NCBI GenBank assembly: GCA_036500765.1 | Contig: DASYBM010000017.1 | Coordinates: 62,001 to 126,000, forward strand | Origin: Candidatus Sulfotelmatobacter sp. | GTDB lineage: Bacteria; Acidobacteriota; Terriglobia; Terriglobales; Acidobacteriaceae | Length of the DNA stretch: 64,000 nucleotides | Reading direction: 5' to 3' | In this document: one piece after another, positions 8,612 through 18,123 of the stretch | How positions within the stretch are numbered: the first letter of the stretch is position 1 | How the letters are laid out: every line of letters begins with the position of its first letter | Made by a program: the position numbers and the translations under genes | The notes under the pieces: generated by a model | Told to the model about the DNA's origin: nothing | The model's input: the letters and a program-made list of their open reading frames with translations, nothing else | The model's database searches: none

Positions 8612-10837
8612 CTAGTGCGCTTCTTCGGTCGCCGGCGCTGCGTCGGGCGTGTCTAACTTCTGCGCGACTGTATGCGGCACGACCGGAGGCGGTTGAAACT
8701 CGCCAGGATCTTTTCCGGCCATGGCTGCTGTCATGAAATTCATCCAGATTGGCAGGGCTGCGTGAGCGCCCGTTTCTTTCGCGCCCAGGGATTTCTTCTC
8801 GTCGTAGCCGACCCAGACGCCGCAGGTCATAGTTGGGGAGAATCCTACGAACCAGGCGTCGGTGAAGTCGTTGGTTGTGCCCGTCTTGCCGGCTACCGGG
8901 AAAGGCAGCTTGGCGGCGGCGACGCCTGTGCCGTGGAGCACGACTTCACGCAGCATGGAAGTCATAATGCGGGCGGTGCGTTCGCTGATTACATCTTTCA
9001 CGTCGGGAAAATCTTCTTCCAGCACGCGGCCTTCGTAGTCGGTGACGCGGGTGATGTAGCGCGGCGTGACGCGCACGCCGTCGTTGGGAAAGACGCTGTA
9101 GGCTGAGGTCTGCTCGATCAGCGCAATTTCGGCCGAGCCCAGCGCTACGGGCAGGTAGGGCGGAAGTTTGGCGGTGATGCCGAAGCGTCCGGCGTAGTCG
9201 ATGACGGTCTTGATGCCGACTTTGTTGGCGAGCTTGAGCGCGGGAATATTGCGCGACTGAGCGAGCGCGCGGCGGAGAGTGATGATGCCTTCGAATTTTT
9301 CGTCGTAATTATGCGGCGAGTAGGGGCCGGATTGAGTGTCGAAGGTGATGGGCTCATCGAGAACGGTGTCGTCTGGACTTGCACCTTGGTCAATGACCGT
9401 GGTGTACACGTAGGGCTTGAATGATGAGCCGACCTGGCGCATGGCCTGGGTGACGCGATCGAATTTTGATTCGTTGAAATCGCGGCCGCCGACCATCGCC
9501 TTGATGCCGCCGGTCGCGTTGTCGATGGCTAATAGCGAGCCCTGGACGCCGGAATCCTGTTCGAGGCTGACGCGGGCAGCGCCGTTGGCGCCGAGCGCGA
9601 GAATGCGAACATAGCAGATGTCGCCGGTTGAGAGAATATTCGCCAACTTCTGCCGAGTCCAGGCGACGTCGGATTGGCCGAGGGCCGCGGTGTAGCGGCC
9701 AAATTTCAGGGTCGCGATGCCGGTGCCGGCCGAAGTCACGAGCGCGTGGACGTAGCCGTTGACCTCAGGTTCGTCCTCCCAATCGGGATGGAAATATTTG
9801 TCGAGAACGCCGCCTTCCGCAATCACGTTTTCGAGGTGACCCTTCCAGCCGTGACGGCGTTCGTAGGCGGCGAGGCCGTCGAGCACGGATTGATTTGCCG
9901 CTTTCTGCAAGTCCACATCGATAGTGGTGTAGACCTTGAGGCCGCCTTCGTGCACCTGGTCGGCTCCGTACTTGCTTTCCAGATAGCGGCGAATCTCCTC
10001 GACAAAATATGGGGCGAGGGAATTGGGGTCGTGGGCGAGATGGAGCACGAGGGGCGCGGAGCGGGCGTCGGCGGCCTGGGCGGCGGTGATCTTGCCATCT
10101 TCCAGCATGGCGTTGATCACCAGATTGCGGCGCTTCTGGGCGCGGTCGGGATGAGTGATGGGCGAATACACCGCGGGGCCTTTGGGTAAACCAGCGAGCA
10201 GTGCGGCTTCTTCCAGGGTCAATTGCTTGGCTGGTTTGCTGAAATAAAACTCCGACGCGGCCTCGAAGCCGTACACGCCGTGGCCGAGAAAAATCTGATT
10301 CGCGTAGAGCGTGAGGATCTGCGGCTTGGTGAAACGCCGCTCGATCTGGATAGCCAGCATTGCCTCCTGCACCTTGCGCTGCCAGCTGCGGTCGAATGAC
10401 AGAAAAAGATTGCGGGCCAGTTGCATGGTGAGGGTTGAAGCGCCTTGCACTTTCCCGCCCGACTCGATGTCGCGATAAGCGGCGCCCACGATGCGCATGA
10501 CATTGATACCGGAGTGGCGGTAGAAATCCTTGTCTTCGATGGAGACCAGGGCGTCGCGCAAGACGGGAGGGAAATCGTCGTAACTGGCGACGACGCGGCG
10601 TTGCAGCGCGAACGAGCCGATTACGCGGCCGTGATCGTCGTAGAGTTCGGTGATGGAGCTGGGACGGTAGGCTTCGAGGGCGTCCACCTGAGGCAGGTCG
10701 GTGGTGTAGACGAGGAGTAGTCCAGAGGTCGCGCCCACAAGTGCGGCGACGAGTACGAGCAATCCGAACAGCACCCGGCCGACGAGGGTGCGACCCGCGA
10801 TTTCCACGGGTGGAAGTTGTTCGTAGAGAGACTTCAT
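8612..10837 (-). CDS. Class A penicillin-binding protein (PBP1A-type transglycosylase/transpeptidase)
   Basis: A 741-residue bifunctional cell-wall synthase. A membrane segment lies at about residues 20-43. The GT51 transglycosylase domain follows, with catalytic Glu101 in EDKDFYRH and the GASTLTMQLARNLFLS motif. The transpeptidase domain has the SxxK motif S471-S-F-K474, SQSRN as the SxN motif, and KTGTTNDFTDAWF. It polymerises lipid II and cross-links peptidoglycan at the periplasmic face. The C-terminus is a Pro-rich tail typical of the family. It is a single gene; the repeat at 8553-8600 sits right behind its stop. Confidence 0.95.
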   Translation of the reverse strand: MKSLYEQLPPVEIAGRTLVGRVLFGLLVLVAALVGATSGLLLVYTTDLPQVDALEAYRPSSITELYDDHGRVIGSFALQRRVVASYDDFPPVLRDALVSIEDKDFYRHSGINVMRIVGAAYRDIESGGKVQGASTLTMQLARNLFLSFDRSWQRKVQEAMLAIQIERRFTKPQILTLYANQIFLGHGVYGFEAASEFYFSKPAKQLTLEEAALLAGLPKGPAVYSPITHPDRAQKRRNLVINAMLEDGKITAAQAADARSAPLVLHLAHDPNSLAPYFVEEIRRYLESKYGADQVHEGGLKVYTTIDVDLQKAANQSVLDGLAAYERRHGWKGHLENVIAEGGVLDKYFHPDWEDEPEVNGYVHALVTSAGTGIATLKFGRYTAALGQSDVAWTRQKLANILSTGDICYVRILALGANGAARVSLEQDSGVQGSLLAIDNATGGIKAMVGGRDFNESKFDRVTQAMRQVGSSFKPYVYTTVIDQGASPDDTVLDEPITFDTQSGPYSPHNYDEKFEGIITLRRALAQSRNIPALKLANKVGIKTVIDYAGRFGITAKLPPYLPVALGSAEIALIEQTSAYSVFPNDGVRVTPRYITRVTDYEGRVLEEDFPDVKDVISERTARIMTSMLREVVLHGTGVAAAKLPFPVAGKTGTTNDFTDAWFVGFSPTMTCGVWVGYDEKKSLGAKETGAHAALPIWMNFMTAAMAGKDPGEFQPPPVVPHTVAQKLDTPDAAPATEEAH

Positions 10838-11220
10838 CGGGAGTCGAAGTCAGGATAGCACTTCGCGCTTGGGCCCGTCCGGAGCGGGTTCGGCGCTAAG
10901 TGAGGAAGAAGCGACAGTCGCCGCCCGGTTCGATCTTCGTCGGACAAGAAACTGCGCAAATGCGCCTCCATTTTCGTTCGTTCCATGGTTATCGCCGCGA
11001 CAGAGTAAGTGCTGCATCCGCCCTTCGTAAGTTGAAAGTATGAGCGGCATGAGTCAAGGTCGGAGTGCGCACTCCCAAGTTAACTCAGCACTGTTGTGGA
11101 CGGGAGTTGAAGCGGTCTAGCGGCTTCGTTCCCATGAAAACCCCGGAAAAAGGGGAGGGGAGAGCCTCGGCCCGAGAAGCTCAAATTTCGCATCGCGATC
11201 ACGAAAGGATCGGCGTTTCT
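10838..11220. other. Intergenic region between PBP and FG-GAP genes
   Basis: About 380 bases between divergent genes. I see no convincing gene, structured RNA or repeat. Promoters for both flanking genes should lie here. A purine-rich GAAAGGA lies about 12 bases before the FG-GAP start. Confidence 0.4.
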
Positions 11221-14200
11221 ATGAACAGGCACCTTGCTATGTCAGTTGTTCTGCTGCTGGCGTCGCTGCCCAGCTTTGGCTCTCACTCACAACCCAGCGT
11301 TTCCCGTCAGATCAGGCTCAAACATCCGCACTGGTCCGATGGAGCCAGACGCAAGAGTCCCGCCCCGAAACCTATGGCTCACTCTTTGGGCCCGATCGGC
11401 CATCCGGCAGCACCATTGCCGCGGCCGGCTACAACGGGAAGGGCCGGCGCACAGGCGCATCCGGCGAAGGCCCGGAAATTCAGCAGCAATACGGCGGGCA
11501 CGGCCGGACTGGTGAGCGGAATACAGATTCCACTGGGCGGCGAGGACGACGATTCCAATCAGGCGCTGCTGGGGGACTTCAACGGCGACGGGAAGAAGGA
11601 TGTCGTTAAAATGACGTACGCGCAAGGCGAGGGAACGGTGTACTCGCTCTCGGTCGTGCTGAGCAATGGCGACGGTACGTTCCATGCACCACAGCTGACC
11701 GCGGCTCCCAACAATGTCGACGACCCGATCGTGGTGGGCGACGTGAACGGCGACGGGAAAGACGACATCATCATGGTTCACCCCGGCGGCGACTGCGCCA
11801 GCGCCGCTGCCCGCAAGAGTACTCCACCCACTTTCGGCTGCGGTTCGACGTTCGACGTGCTGCTGAGTAACGGCGACGGCACCTTCACGCTGGGAAGCAA
11901 CTATTTCATTTCAGACTACAACCTGAACGGCGGGCTACTGACCGACGTCAACGGGGATGGCAAGCTGGACATTCTGGCCATCGACTCCGAAAACCCGGCA
12001 TCGGTGATTTCCGTGTTGGGCAACGGAGATGGCACGTTTCAGACGCCCACGACCTACGCCACGCTGAGCGGCGCCGCGCCCAACAACATTAATTTCGCCG
12101 ACTTCAACGGCGACGGCAAACTTGATTTCGAGGGCTCGGTGAGCAACCAGGTGATGGTCTACCTGGCATCGGGGAACACTTTTCTGTCGCCGGTGGCTCT
12201 GGTGACGTCTGACACGGTTTACGACAGCTGCGGAGAAAGCACCGGCGATTTGAACGGCGATGGGAACCCGGAAATCGTTAGCGTGAACTGCGGCGACAAT
12301 ACACTGACGGTTTACGTCAACAACGGCGACGGTTCGTTCCAGACGGGCGCTTACTATGGCAATGCCGGCGACGAATATATGTATCCGGGCACGGCGACGA
12401 TAGCTGATGTAAATGGCGACGGAAAGAACGACGTGGTGCTGGGCAATTCCTATAGCGGCAGCATCAGCGTCTTTCTGGGGAACGGCGACGGAACACTCAC
12501 GACCCCGACTGTCGGTTTCAATACCGGCGGATATCCCTGGACGGCGCCGCTGGTGGCCGACTTCAATGGGGACGGTCTGGCCGACATTATTGAGCCCGAC
12601 GATTGGTTCAGCCTTGTACTTCTGTCGGGCTACGGCGACGGCACCTTCCGCGCGGGAGTAAGTTACTATCTGCCGCAGAGTTTCGGCGAGTACGCATATT
12701 CTTACAGCGTCGCTTCCGGGGACTTCAATGGAGACGGTACCGCGGACGTGGTGGCTGCCCAGGATGGAAACAGCAATGCCCCGGGAGTTGTCGTCTATCT
12801 TTCCAACCCAGATGGGACGATGCAGCCGGGAGTCGCTTACGGAACCAGCAGCACGCTAACCTACGTCACGGTTGCCGATCTCAACGGCGACGGGAAACTG
12901 GACATCGCGGCCACCGATTACACGAATGGCGTGGTCCAGATTTTTCTGGGGAATGGTGACGGCACCTTCAGCGTTGGTCAGTCGTATGCCACCGATACGC
13001 TGGGTAACCCGTATCCCACGAACCTGATTACGGGCGACTTCAACCACGATGGCAAGGTTGACCTTGCGATTGCGAACAGCGGAAGCAACACGATTGGAGT
13101 GTTGCTGGGTGCGGGGGATGGAACGTTTGGGCAACTCGCCAACTATCCTCTGACGGGCGAGCCCTACGGCATCGCCGCCGCGGACTTGAACGGAGATGGC
13201 TACCTCGACCTGGCGATAACGGCTTATAACGATTCGAGCAACAATGTGGATATTTTGCTCGGCAACAGCGACAACAGCGGCACATTCCAGGCGGAAGTGG
13301 ATGTCGCTACTGGCACCGGTTATCCCGAATACGTTGCCCTGGGCGATTTGAACGGCGACGGCAAGGTCGACATGGCCGTCACCATGCAGGAAGGGCCGAT
13401 CTACCTCAGTGCGGTTGTGGTTGCCCTCGGTAATGGAGATGGGACCTTTCAGGCACCCACGGCTTACCCCAGTTCTACACAAGGTGGCGGGTTGATCTAT
13501 ACCGAACCGGCGAACGTGCAGATGGCCGACTTTAACGGCGACGGCAACCTTGACCTGATCTACATCAACGCCGACTTGGGCACGATAGGGGTGATGACCG
13601 GCGTAGGGGATGGAACCTTCAACAGTCCGGTTGAGTTTCCCACGGCCGGCTACGTGTGGGGAATGACCGTGGCCGATGTGAACAACGATGGCGCTGTGGA
13701 TGTAGTTGCGGGCAATGACTACGTTGGCGGCGTGAGCGTACTGCTAAATGGCAACGGGAGCGGAACCCAGCAGAACTTTACTGTGGCAACGCAAACGCCA
13801 AGTCAGACGGTCACGGCCGGGTCTTCCGCTACTTACAACCTAACTCTGGTGGGCACCAATTTGTATAACGGAACGATCACGTTCGCATGCACTGGCTTGC
13901 CGGACAAGGCGGCGTGTGCGTTCAGTCCGACTTCGCTCGTTGCTCAGGGGAACCTGCCTCTCAGTACGACTCTCACGATCAGCACCACGGCGGCGACTAC
14001 GGCGCTGGTCGAGCCGGTCCGTCCAAACCCGAACGCCGGCGCACCGACTTTCCTGGCCAGCAGCCTTGGCCTGGGAGTGTTTGGTCTGTTGTTGGCAGGT
14101 GGCGGCAAGAATCGCCGCAAACGTCAGATGGCCATCCTGCTGGGAATCATGCTCCTGGTGATGATGATCACGCTGGTCGGATGCGACAACGGTTCGTCAC

Positions 14201-14322
14201 CGATAACGTCAACGGGCACAACCGGCACGCCGGCAGGCAGTTACACCGTCACGGTAACATCAACCGGTACGGGGACAAGCACGCCAACTCACGCCGTGAA
14301 CGTTACGCTGGTAGTGCAATAA
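11221..14322 (+). CDS. Exported FG-GAP/VCBS repeat protein with Ig-like domain and C-terminal membrane hairpin
   Basis: Starting at ATG 11221 the protein has 1033 residues and a signal peptide (MNRHLAMSVVLLLASLPSFGS). An upstream in-frame start at 11065 would bury that signal, so I rejected it. Fourteen D-x-N-x-D-G calcium loops (such as DFNGDGKKDVV and DVNGDGKLDIL) mark integrin-like FG-GAP blades, enough for about two beta-propellers. Then comes an Ig-like domain (SQTVTAGSSATYNLTLVG) and two hydrophobic segments separated by KNRRKR. The second ends in LITLVGC-like sequence (ITLVGCDNG), followed by a Thr/Ser-rich tail. Its role is probably adhesion or surface binding; this is inference. A terminator follows at 14352. 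Confidence 0.9.
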   Translation: MNRHLAMSVVLLLASLPSFGSHSQPSVSRQIRLKHPHWSDGARRKSPAPKPMAHSLGPIGHPAAPLPRPATTGRAGAQAHPAKARKFSSNTAGTAGLVSGIQIPLGGEDDDSNQALLGDFNGDGKKDVVKMTYAQGEGTVYSLSVVLSNGDGTFHAPQLTAAPNNVDDPIVVGDVNGDGKDDIIMVHPGGDCASAAARKSTPPTFGCGSTFDVLLSNGDGTFTLGSNYFISDYNLNGGLLTDVNGDGKLDILAIDSENPASVISVLGNGDGTFQTPTTYATLSGAAPNNINFADFNGDGKLDFEGSVSNQVMVYLASGNTFLSPVALVTSDTVYDSCGESTGDLNGDGNPEIVSVNCGDNTLTVYVNNGDGSFQTGAYYGNAGDEYMYPGTATIADVNGDGKNDVVLGNSYSGSISVFLGNGDGTLTTPTVGFNTGGYPWTAPLVADFNGDGLADIIEPDDWFSLVLLSGYGDGTFRAGVSYYLPQSFGEYAYSYSVASGDFNGDGTADVVAAQDGNSNAPGVVVYLSNPDGTMQPGVAYGTSSTLTYVTVADLNGDGKLDIAATDYTNGVVQIFLGNGDGTFSVGQSYATDTLGNPYPTNLITGDFNHDGKVDLAIANSGSNTIGVLLGAGDGTFGQLANYPLTGEPYGIAAADLNGDGYLDLAITAYNDSSNNVDILLGNSDNSGTFQAEVDVATGTGYPEYVALGDLNGDGKVDMAVTMQEGPIYLSAVVVALGNGDGTFQAPTAYPSSTQGGGLIYTEPANVQMADFNGDGNLDLIYINADLGTIGVMTGVGDGTFNSPVEFPTAGYVWGMTVADVNNDGAVDVVAGNDYVGGVSVLLNGNGSGTQQNFTVATQTPSQTVTAGSSATYNLTLVGTNLYNGTITFACTGLPDKAACAFSPTSLVAQGNLPLSTTLTISTTAATTALVEPVRPNPNAGAPTFLASSLGLGVFGLLLAGGGKNRRKRQMAILLGIMLLVMMITLVGCDNGSSPITSTGTTGTPAGSYTVTVTSTGTGTSTPTHAVNVTLVVQ

Positions 14323-14351
14323 CACAGATGCGATAGGTCGTTGTGAAAGAG

Positions 14352-14379
14352 AAGCGGCTGGGGAATATCCAGCCGCTTT
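14352..14379 (+). terminator. Rho-independent terminator-like hairpin after FG-GAP gene
   Basis: AAGCGGCTGG pairs with CCAGCCGCTT around a 7-base loop, followed by TTATTGTG. It begins about 30 bases after the stop codon. Confidence 0.75.
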
Positions 14380-14427
14380 ATTGTGTCCGCGAAATTTGTC
14401 GGCAACATTTGTTCGCGATGCCGCGGC

Positions 14428-14456
14428 GGGACAGCCGATGCGGCTGTCCCCACATC
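14428..14456. repeat. GGACAGCCG palindromic element (intergenic copy)
   Basis: GGACAGCCG (14429-14437) pairs with CGGCTGTCC (14441-14449), loop ATG, followed by CCACATCA. It is nearly identical to the second hairpin inside the ABC ATPase gene. Confidence 0.85.
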
Positions 14457-14515
14457 AGTCATTCTTAATCAGTCATTACTTAATCAGTCATTCTTAACTT
14501 AATCAGTCGTTCTTA
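14454..14515. repeat. ATCAGTCATTCTTA short tandem repeat
   Basis: Four imperfect units of ATCAGTCATTCTTA with variable spacers. The array runs into and includes the stop codon (minus strand, 14513-14515) of the S41 gene. Confidence 0.75.
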
Positions 14516-15730
14516 GCTGGCGTGACTCTTTAGCACTTCCACGGCCTTGTTCAACTGGTCGTCGATCGGGTTCTTGGGTTTGGCGTCCTGATCCGGAGTG
14601 GCCGGGGCCGACTCCTCGTCGTCGGGACCGATGGAGTCGTCGGTTGCATCGGCCACGAGCACATTGGGGGTAATGGCGACGTCCTGGATGGCTTTGCCGC
14701 CGGGCGAATAATATTTCGCAACCGAGAGGATCAAAGCGCCGCCATCGGGCAGGTCGATGGTTTTCTGCACCGAGCCGTCGCCGAAAGTTTTGTCTCCGAC
14801 AATGTCGCCGCGTGCGTTCTCCAGAATCGCGGCGGCAACGATTTCGCCGGCGCCGGAGGTTCCCCGATTGACCAGAACAGCGACCGGAAGATTCGTGATG
14901 GCCTTTGCCGGATCGGCATTAAAGGCTTCGCGGGGAAATTTCTGGCCCTGCAAATAAGTGATGGTGCCGTGATTCAGGAAGAGGTTAGCGGCCGTGACGC
15001 CTTCATTCTCATCGCCTTCGGCACAATTACGCAGATCAAGCAGAATCTTTTTCGCTCCGGACTTTTCGAGGCCCTTGATCTTGGCGGCAATCTCCTGGGT
15101 CTTGCCCTTGGTGAGGGCCTCAACTTTCACATAGCCGATGCCGTCGTCCATGAGCTTGTCGGTCACCGGAGGAATGCTGACCACATCGCGCGTAATTACT
15201 ACTTTCTGTGGCTCTGCCTTGCGGGCGCGGACCACGGCAACATTCAGCGTGGAGCCGGGCGCTCCGGCGAGTAGGCTACGAATCTCCGGAAGCGACATTT
15301 CCCGCGTGCTTTGTCCTTCGATCGATTCGAATATATCGGTTTGCTCGATGCCGGCCTTTTCGGCGGGCGACCCTGGGAGCACGGCGACAACCGCCGCATA
15401 ACCGAAGCGCTTCGACACTACTGCACCGATGCCGCCCTTCGCTTCCGACTTGCGACTCTTGTACGCCTTATAGGCGTCAGCCGACATGTAGCTGGAATTC
15501 GAATCGAGTGACTCCAAAAGCCCGTGCAGAGCCCCGTCAGTCACCTTGGGGATGTTGGGCTCTTCGACGTATTCACTGCGGACGCGCGAGAGCACTTCAC
15601 TGTAGACCTGGAGTTGGCGGTAAGAGCCGTCGTTCGAGGAGGCGTGCACGCCTCCCATAGAACCTACGACGACGAAGAGTAGCACGGCAAAGGAGGTGAC
15701 GAGAATTGCTGCTTTGATTTTCATGGACAT
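14513..15730 (-). CDS. S41 (CtpA-type) peptidase homologue lacking catalytic Ser and Lys
   Basis: A 405-residue exported protein with a signal/anchor (residues 5-30), a PDZ domain (about 97-175, with PGSPAEKAGIEQTD) and an S41 fold. In active CtpA/Tsp enzymes the motif S-A-S-A-S-E is followed 25 residues after the catalytic Ser by Lys in FGKG. Here the aligned segment is TSGAGE with Gly293 at the Ser position, and FGDG with Asp318 at the Lys position. The fold motifs around them (LVNRG, VGDKTFG, YYSPGG) are kept. It therefore looks like a non-proteolytic member, perhaps a binding or adaptor protein. An acidic tail (DDEESAP) ends the protein. Confidence 0.88.
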   Translation of the reverse strand: MSMKIKAAILVTSFAVLLFVVVGSMGGVHASSNDGSYRQLQVYSEVLSRVRSEYVEEPNIPKVTDGALHGLLESLDSNSSYMSADAYKAYKSRKSEAKGGIGAVVSKRFGYAAVVAVLPGSPAEKAGIEQTDIFESIEGQSTREMSLPEIRSLLAGAPGSTLNVAVVRARKAEPQKVVITRDVVSIPPVTDKLMDDGIGYVKVEALTKGKTQEIAAKIKGLEKSGAKKILLDLRNCAEGDENEGVTAANLFLNHGTITYLQGQKFPREAFNADPAKAITNLPVAVLVNRGTSGAGEIVAAAILENARGDIVGDKTFGDGSVQKTIDLPDGGALILSVAKYYSPGGKAIQDVAITPNVLVADATDDSIGPDDEESAPATPDQDAKPKNPIDDQLNKAVEVLKSHAS

Positions 15731-15929
15731 CTGTTTTGATCTTCTTCTGGAAGGAGTTGCTTCCTATGGAACCCTCCCGATTATATCTCTGTAGATGCCG
15801 CTTTCGACTTCCCGGCTGCTTGATTTGATCCTCTTCGGTAATGTCGGCGATGGAGGGGTCCCTGACGAGAAAGACGTTCGAAGTCGCGATCTGTTATCTC
15901 GTGTTGTGCGGCCCAACAAAACAAGCAAG

Positions 15930-17951
15930 TTAGGGCGTTGGCTTGAAACTTATCGTGACCAGGGTCTGAACTGAAACGGGGCGGCCGTTCATGGTGTAGG
16001 GCTTGAATTTCCAGAGCTTGACGCCATCGATGGCGGCGCGGGCAAAGACCAAAGATCCCTGCATGAACTTGGCGTCCAGCATGGTGCCATCCCGGCCAAT
16101 CAACACTTGCAAAATGACTGTGCCCTGCTGTCCACGGGCGCTGACGGGATATTCGATGGCAGGCTGATCGGTAAGCAAGGCACGCTCGGCGGTTTCGGAA
16201 ATCGAGACGGGCTCAATTGACGGCATGGCGGTTTCGGGCGCCTTGTTGCCGCTGGCGTCCGGAGTCATGGAAGCCATTTGCGATTTCAGGCTGGTCGGAA
16301 CGTTGCCCGGGGTCGACACGTAGTGCAGATCTTGAGTTTTAGGCGCTGCGGCACGCACGGGCACGGATTCAGCCGGAGCAGGAACTACTGCGGGCGCGTC
16401 AGAATGCGGCAGGTCGGTTGGGAGAACCGACGGGCTGCCCGCGGCGGTGAGAGCAACGGGTAAAGCGCGGGGTGTAGAAGGCCCACCAGGTACGGTCGAT
16501 CCGCTTTGTGGGGCCGGCGTCTCGGGCATGGAAATGGAGGGTTGCGCATCCGGCGGCGCGACGGACGGCGGAGGCTGATCCGTTGGAGTAGCGCCAGTTG
16601 TGTCCCCTTGGCCCGGCTCGGCATTGCCTCCTAACGGATTTGACTTTTTGATGGTGGGATCAATCACCGGCAACACTTGAATCTGCGACGGGTCCGTCGT
16701 AGCGTCTGGAATGTGCTCGGCAACGGGCAGTTTGTATTCGTCGCCCGCGCGGGCGAAGTCTTCATGTACAACCGGCGCCTGTACGGGAGTGGCGGGCTGC
16801 GGATTAAGCCATCCACGCAGCGATCGCCGGCCATGCCCCCAGGCGGCGAGGAGGGTTGGATGCCAGGGCGCGCGCGGCGCGGCCACAATCGCGCCACTGG
16901 CCAGAACCAGCGCGGCAATGATTGGGCGTTTGAAACGGAACTTGGGCCGCGAAGCGCCTTCTGGGTCGTCGCTTTCTCCTGCCATGGAAGAGAAGCGCTC
17001 GGCTTCTTTCTTCTGCTCGTGTTTCTTCTCCGGCCGGGGCTCGGGATTCCGCTCGGGCTTTGGTTCCGCCTCTTCAATGTTCGTGTTCTGCTGATTCGGG
17101 GAGGTGAACCTCTGCGCCCAGTCTTGTGCCGTGATGGGAGTTCGCGCGGGAGTCTGGGCTGGGGTCTGATCGTAGTCAAGCAAGTCCGGCTTGTCGGGCA
17201 CGGGGGCAGGGGCTGCCGGCGATTGCACCGGATTCGGAGACGCTGACCCGGCCCGGGTTTTCAAATACCATTCCAAACCTTTGCGTTCGGTCGGCTCTGG
17301 CGGCGGAGGCGGCAAGTCAGAAGCGGGCGTGGTGTGCGCCATGGCGGCAGCGGTGGGCTCCAGTTCACTGAGCGGGTCGACGGGGTGAACCGAAAATGCC
17401 TCCAGCGAGCGATGTACATCGGATTCAGTTTCGAAGTGCCCCCCTGGAGACTGCGGGCCGGATTGCAAAAATTCGCCTGCCCGGAGTCGGCTTTCGTGTC
17501 CCGGTTCCATGCTGGACGGAAGTACTGAAGCTGCAGCGGCGGCGGCGACCGGCTCCGGCGTAGGATTGGCCGCGGACTCCTTCTTGGAACGCAGCAGATC
17601 GCGCGCCGTGGTCAAGGTGTCTCTGACCTGGTTCGCCAGGATGGGCTTGCGCAAGATCGAATTGGCACCGGCCTGCAAGGCCTGCGACACGCTGATGTCG
17701 TCGCTGACAATGGCCAGAGTAAGCGGGCGTTCAGCAGCTTTGCGCTCGCGGGCTGCCGTAAGCAGCAGCGCACCTTCGGGCTGCTGGTTCCAATCAATGA
17801 TGACGATTTGAAAATCCTGCTGGGTAACTTTGTCGATGGTGGCGACCGGCTCGGAGCAGTGCTCTGCCTCGACGCCGAGAGCGGTCAGCACCTCTAGAAT
17901 AGGCGCAGCCGTTTCCTCGTCGGAAGAGAACAAGAGGCAGCGGAGATCCAT
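15930..17951 (-). CDS. Receiver-domain/TonB C-terminal-domain fusion membrane protein
   Basis: A 673-residue protein, taken from ATG 17951 (MDLRCLLFSSDEE). Residues 1-115 form a response-regulator receiver: acidic pair D11/E12, phospho-acceptor D53 in VIIDWN, S83 and K102 in LRKPI. A long Pro/Ala/Glu-rich linker follows, then a membrane segment (about 342-360), a second Pro-rich stretch of about 220 residues and a TonB-type C-terminal domain (about 585-673) with AIEYPVSARGQQGTVILQV and LWKFKPYTMNGRPV. The layout puts the receiver in the cytoplasm and the TonB domain in the periplasm. TonB proteins transmit proton-motive energy to outer-membrane transporters; a receiver on one is unusual. Confidence 0.85.
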   Translation of the reverse strand: MDLRCLLFSSDEETAAPILEVLTALGVEAEHCSEPVATIDKVTQQDFQIVIIDWNQQPEGALLLTAARERKAAERPLTLAIVSDDISVSQALQAGANSILRKPILANQVRDTLTTARDLLRSKKESAANPTPEPVAAAAAASVLPSSMEPGHESRLRAGEFLQSGPQSPGGHFETESDVHRSLEAFSVHPVDPLSELEPTAAAMAHTTPASDLPPPPPEPTERKGLEWYLKTRAGSASPNPVQSPAAPAPVPDKPDLLDYDQTPAQTPARTPITAQDWAQRFTSPNQQNTNIEEAEPKPERNPEPRPEKKHEQKKEAERFSSMAGESDDPEGASRPKFRFKRPIIAALVLASGAIVAAPRAPWHPTLLAAWGHGRRSLRGWLNPQPATPVQAPVVHEDFARAGDEYKLPVAEHIPDATTDPSQIQVLPVIDPTIKKSNPLGGNAEPGQGDTTGATPTDQPPPSVAPPDAQPSISMPETPAPQSGSTVPGGPSTPRALPVALTAAGSPSVLPTDLPHSDAPAVVPAPAESVPVRAAAPKTQDLHYVSTPGNVPTSLKSQMASMTPDASGNKAPETAMPSIEPVSISETAERALLTDQPAIEYPVSARGQQGTVILQVLIGRDGTMLDAKFMQGSLVFARAAIDGVKLWKFKPYTMNGRPVSVQTLVTISFKPTP

Positions 17952-18123
17952 ATTCTTAGAGACTAGAGGTAGCGGGTAACTGCAAGCAAGATTACCGTGG
18001 GAGCGCCGAGGCGATGGTTCTGACACCGGCAGTACATGTACCGCGGAGTGGTCGCTTGCTAGAATGCTCGGTCGCACGCGAACCAAAACTCGAACCACCA
18101 AGGGCACTGAGGAACACGGAGTT

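Noticed and set aside
10850-11050. 66-codon frame between the PBP and FG-GAP genes
   Set aside because: There is no ribosome site and the composition is not protein-like; left as intergenic.
11125-11210. Possible riboswitch before the FG-GAP gene
   Set aside because: Short GC-rich pairings (CCCCGG, GGCCCGAG) are present, but they do not match any riboswitch consensus I know.
14454-14515. Possible terminator of the S41 gene
   Set aside because: The units are direct, not inverted, and do not form a stable stem.
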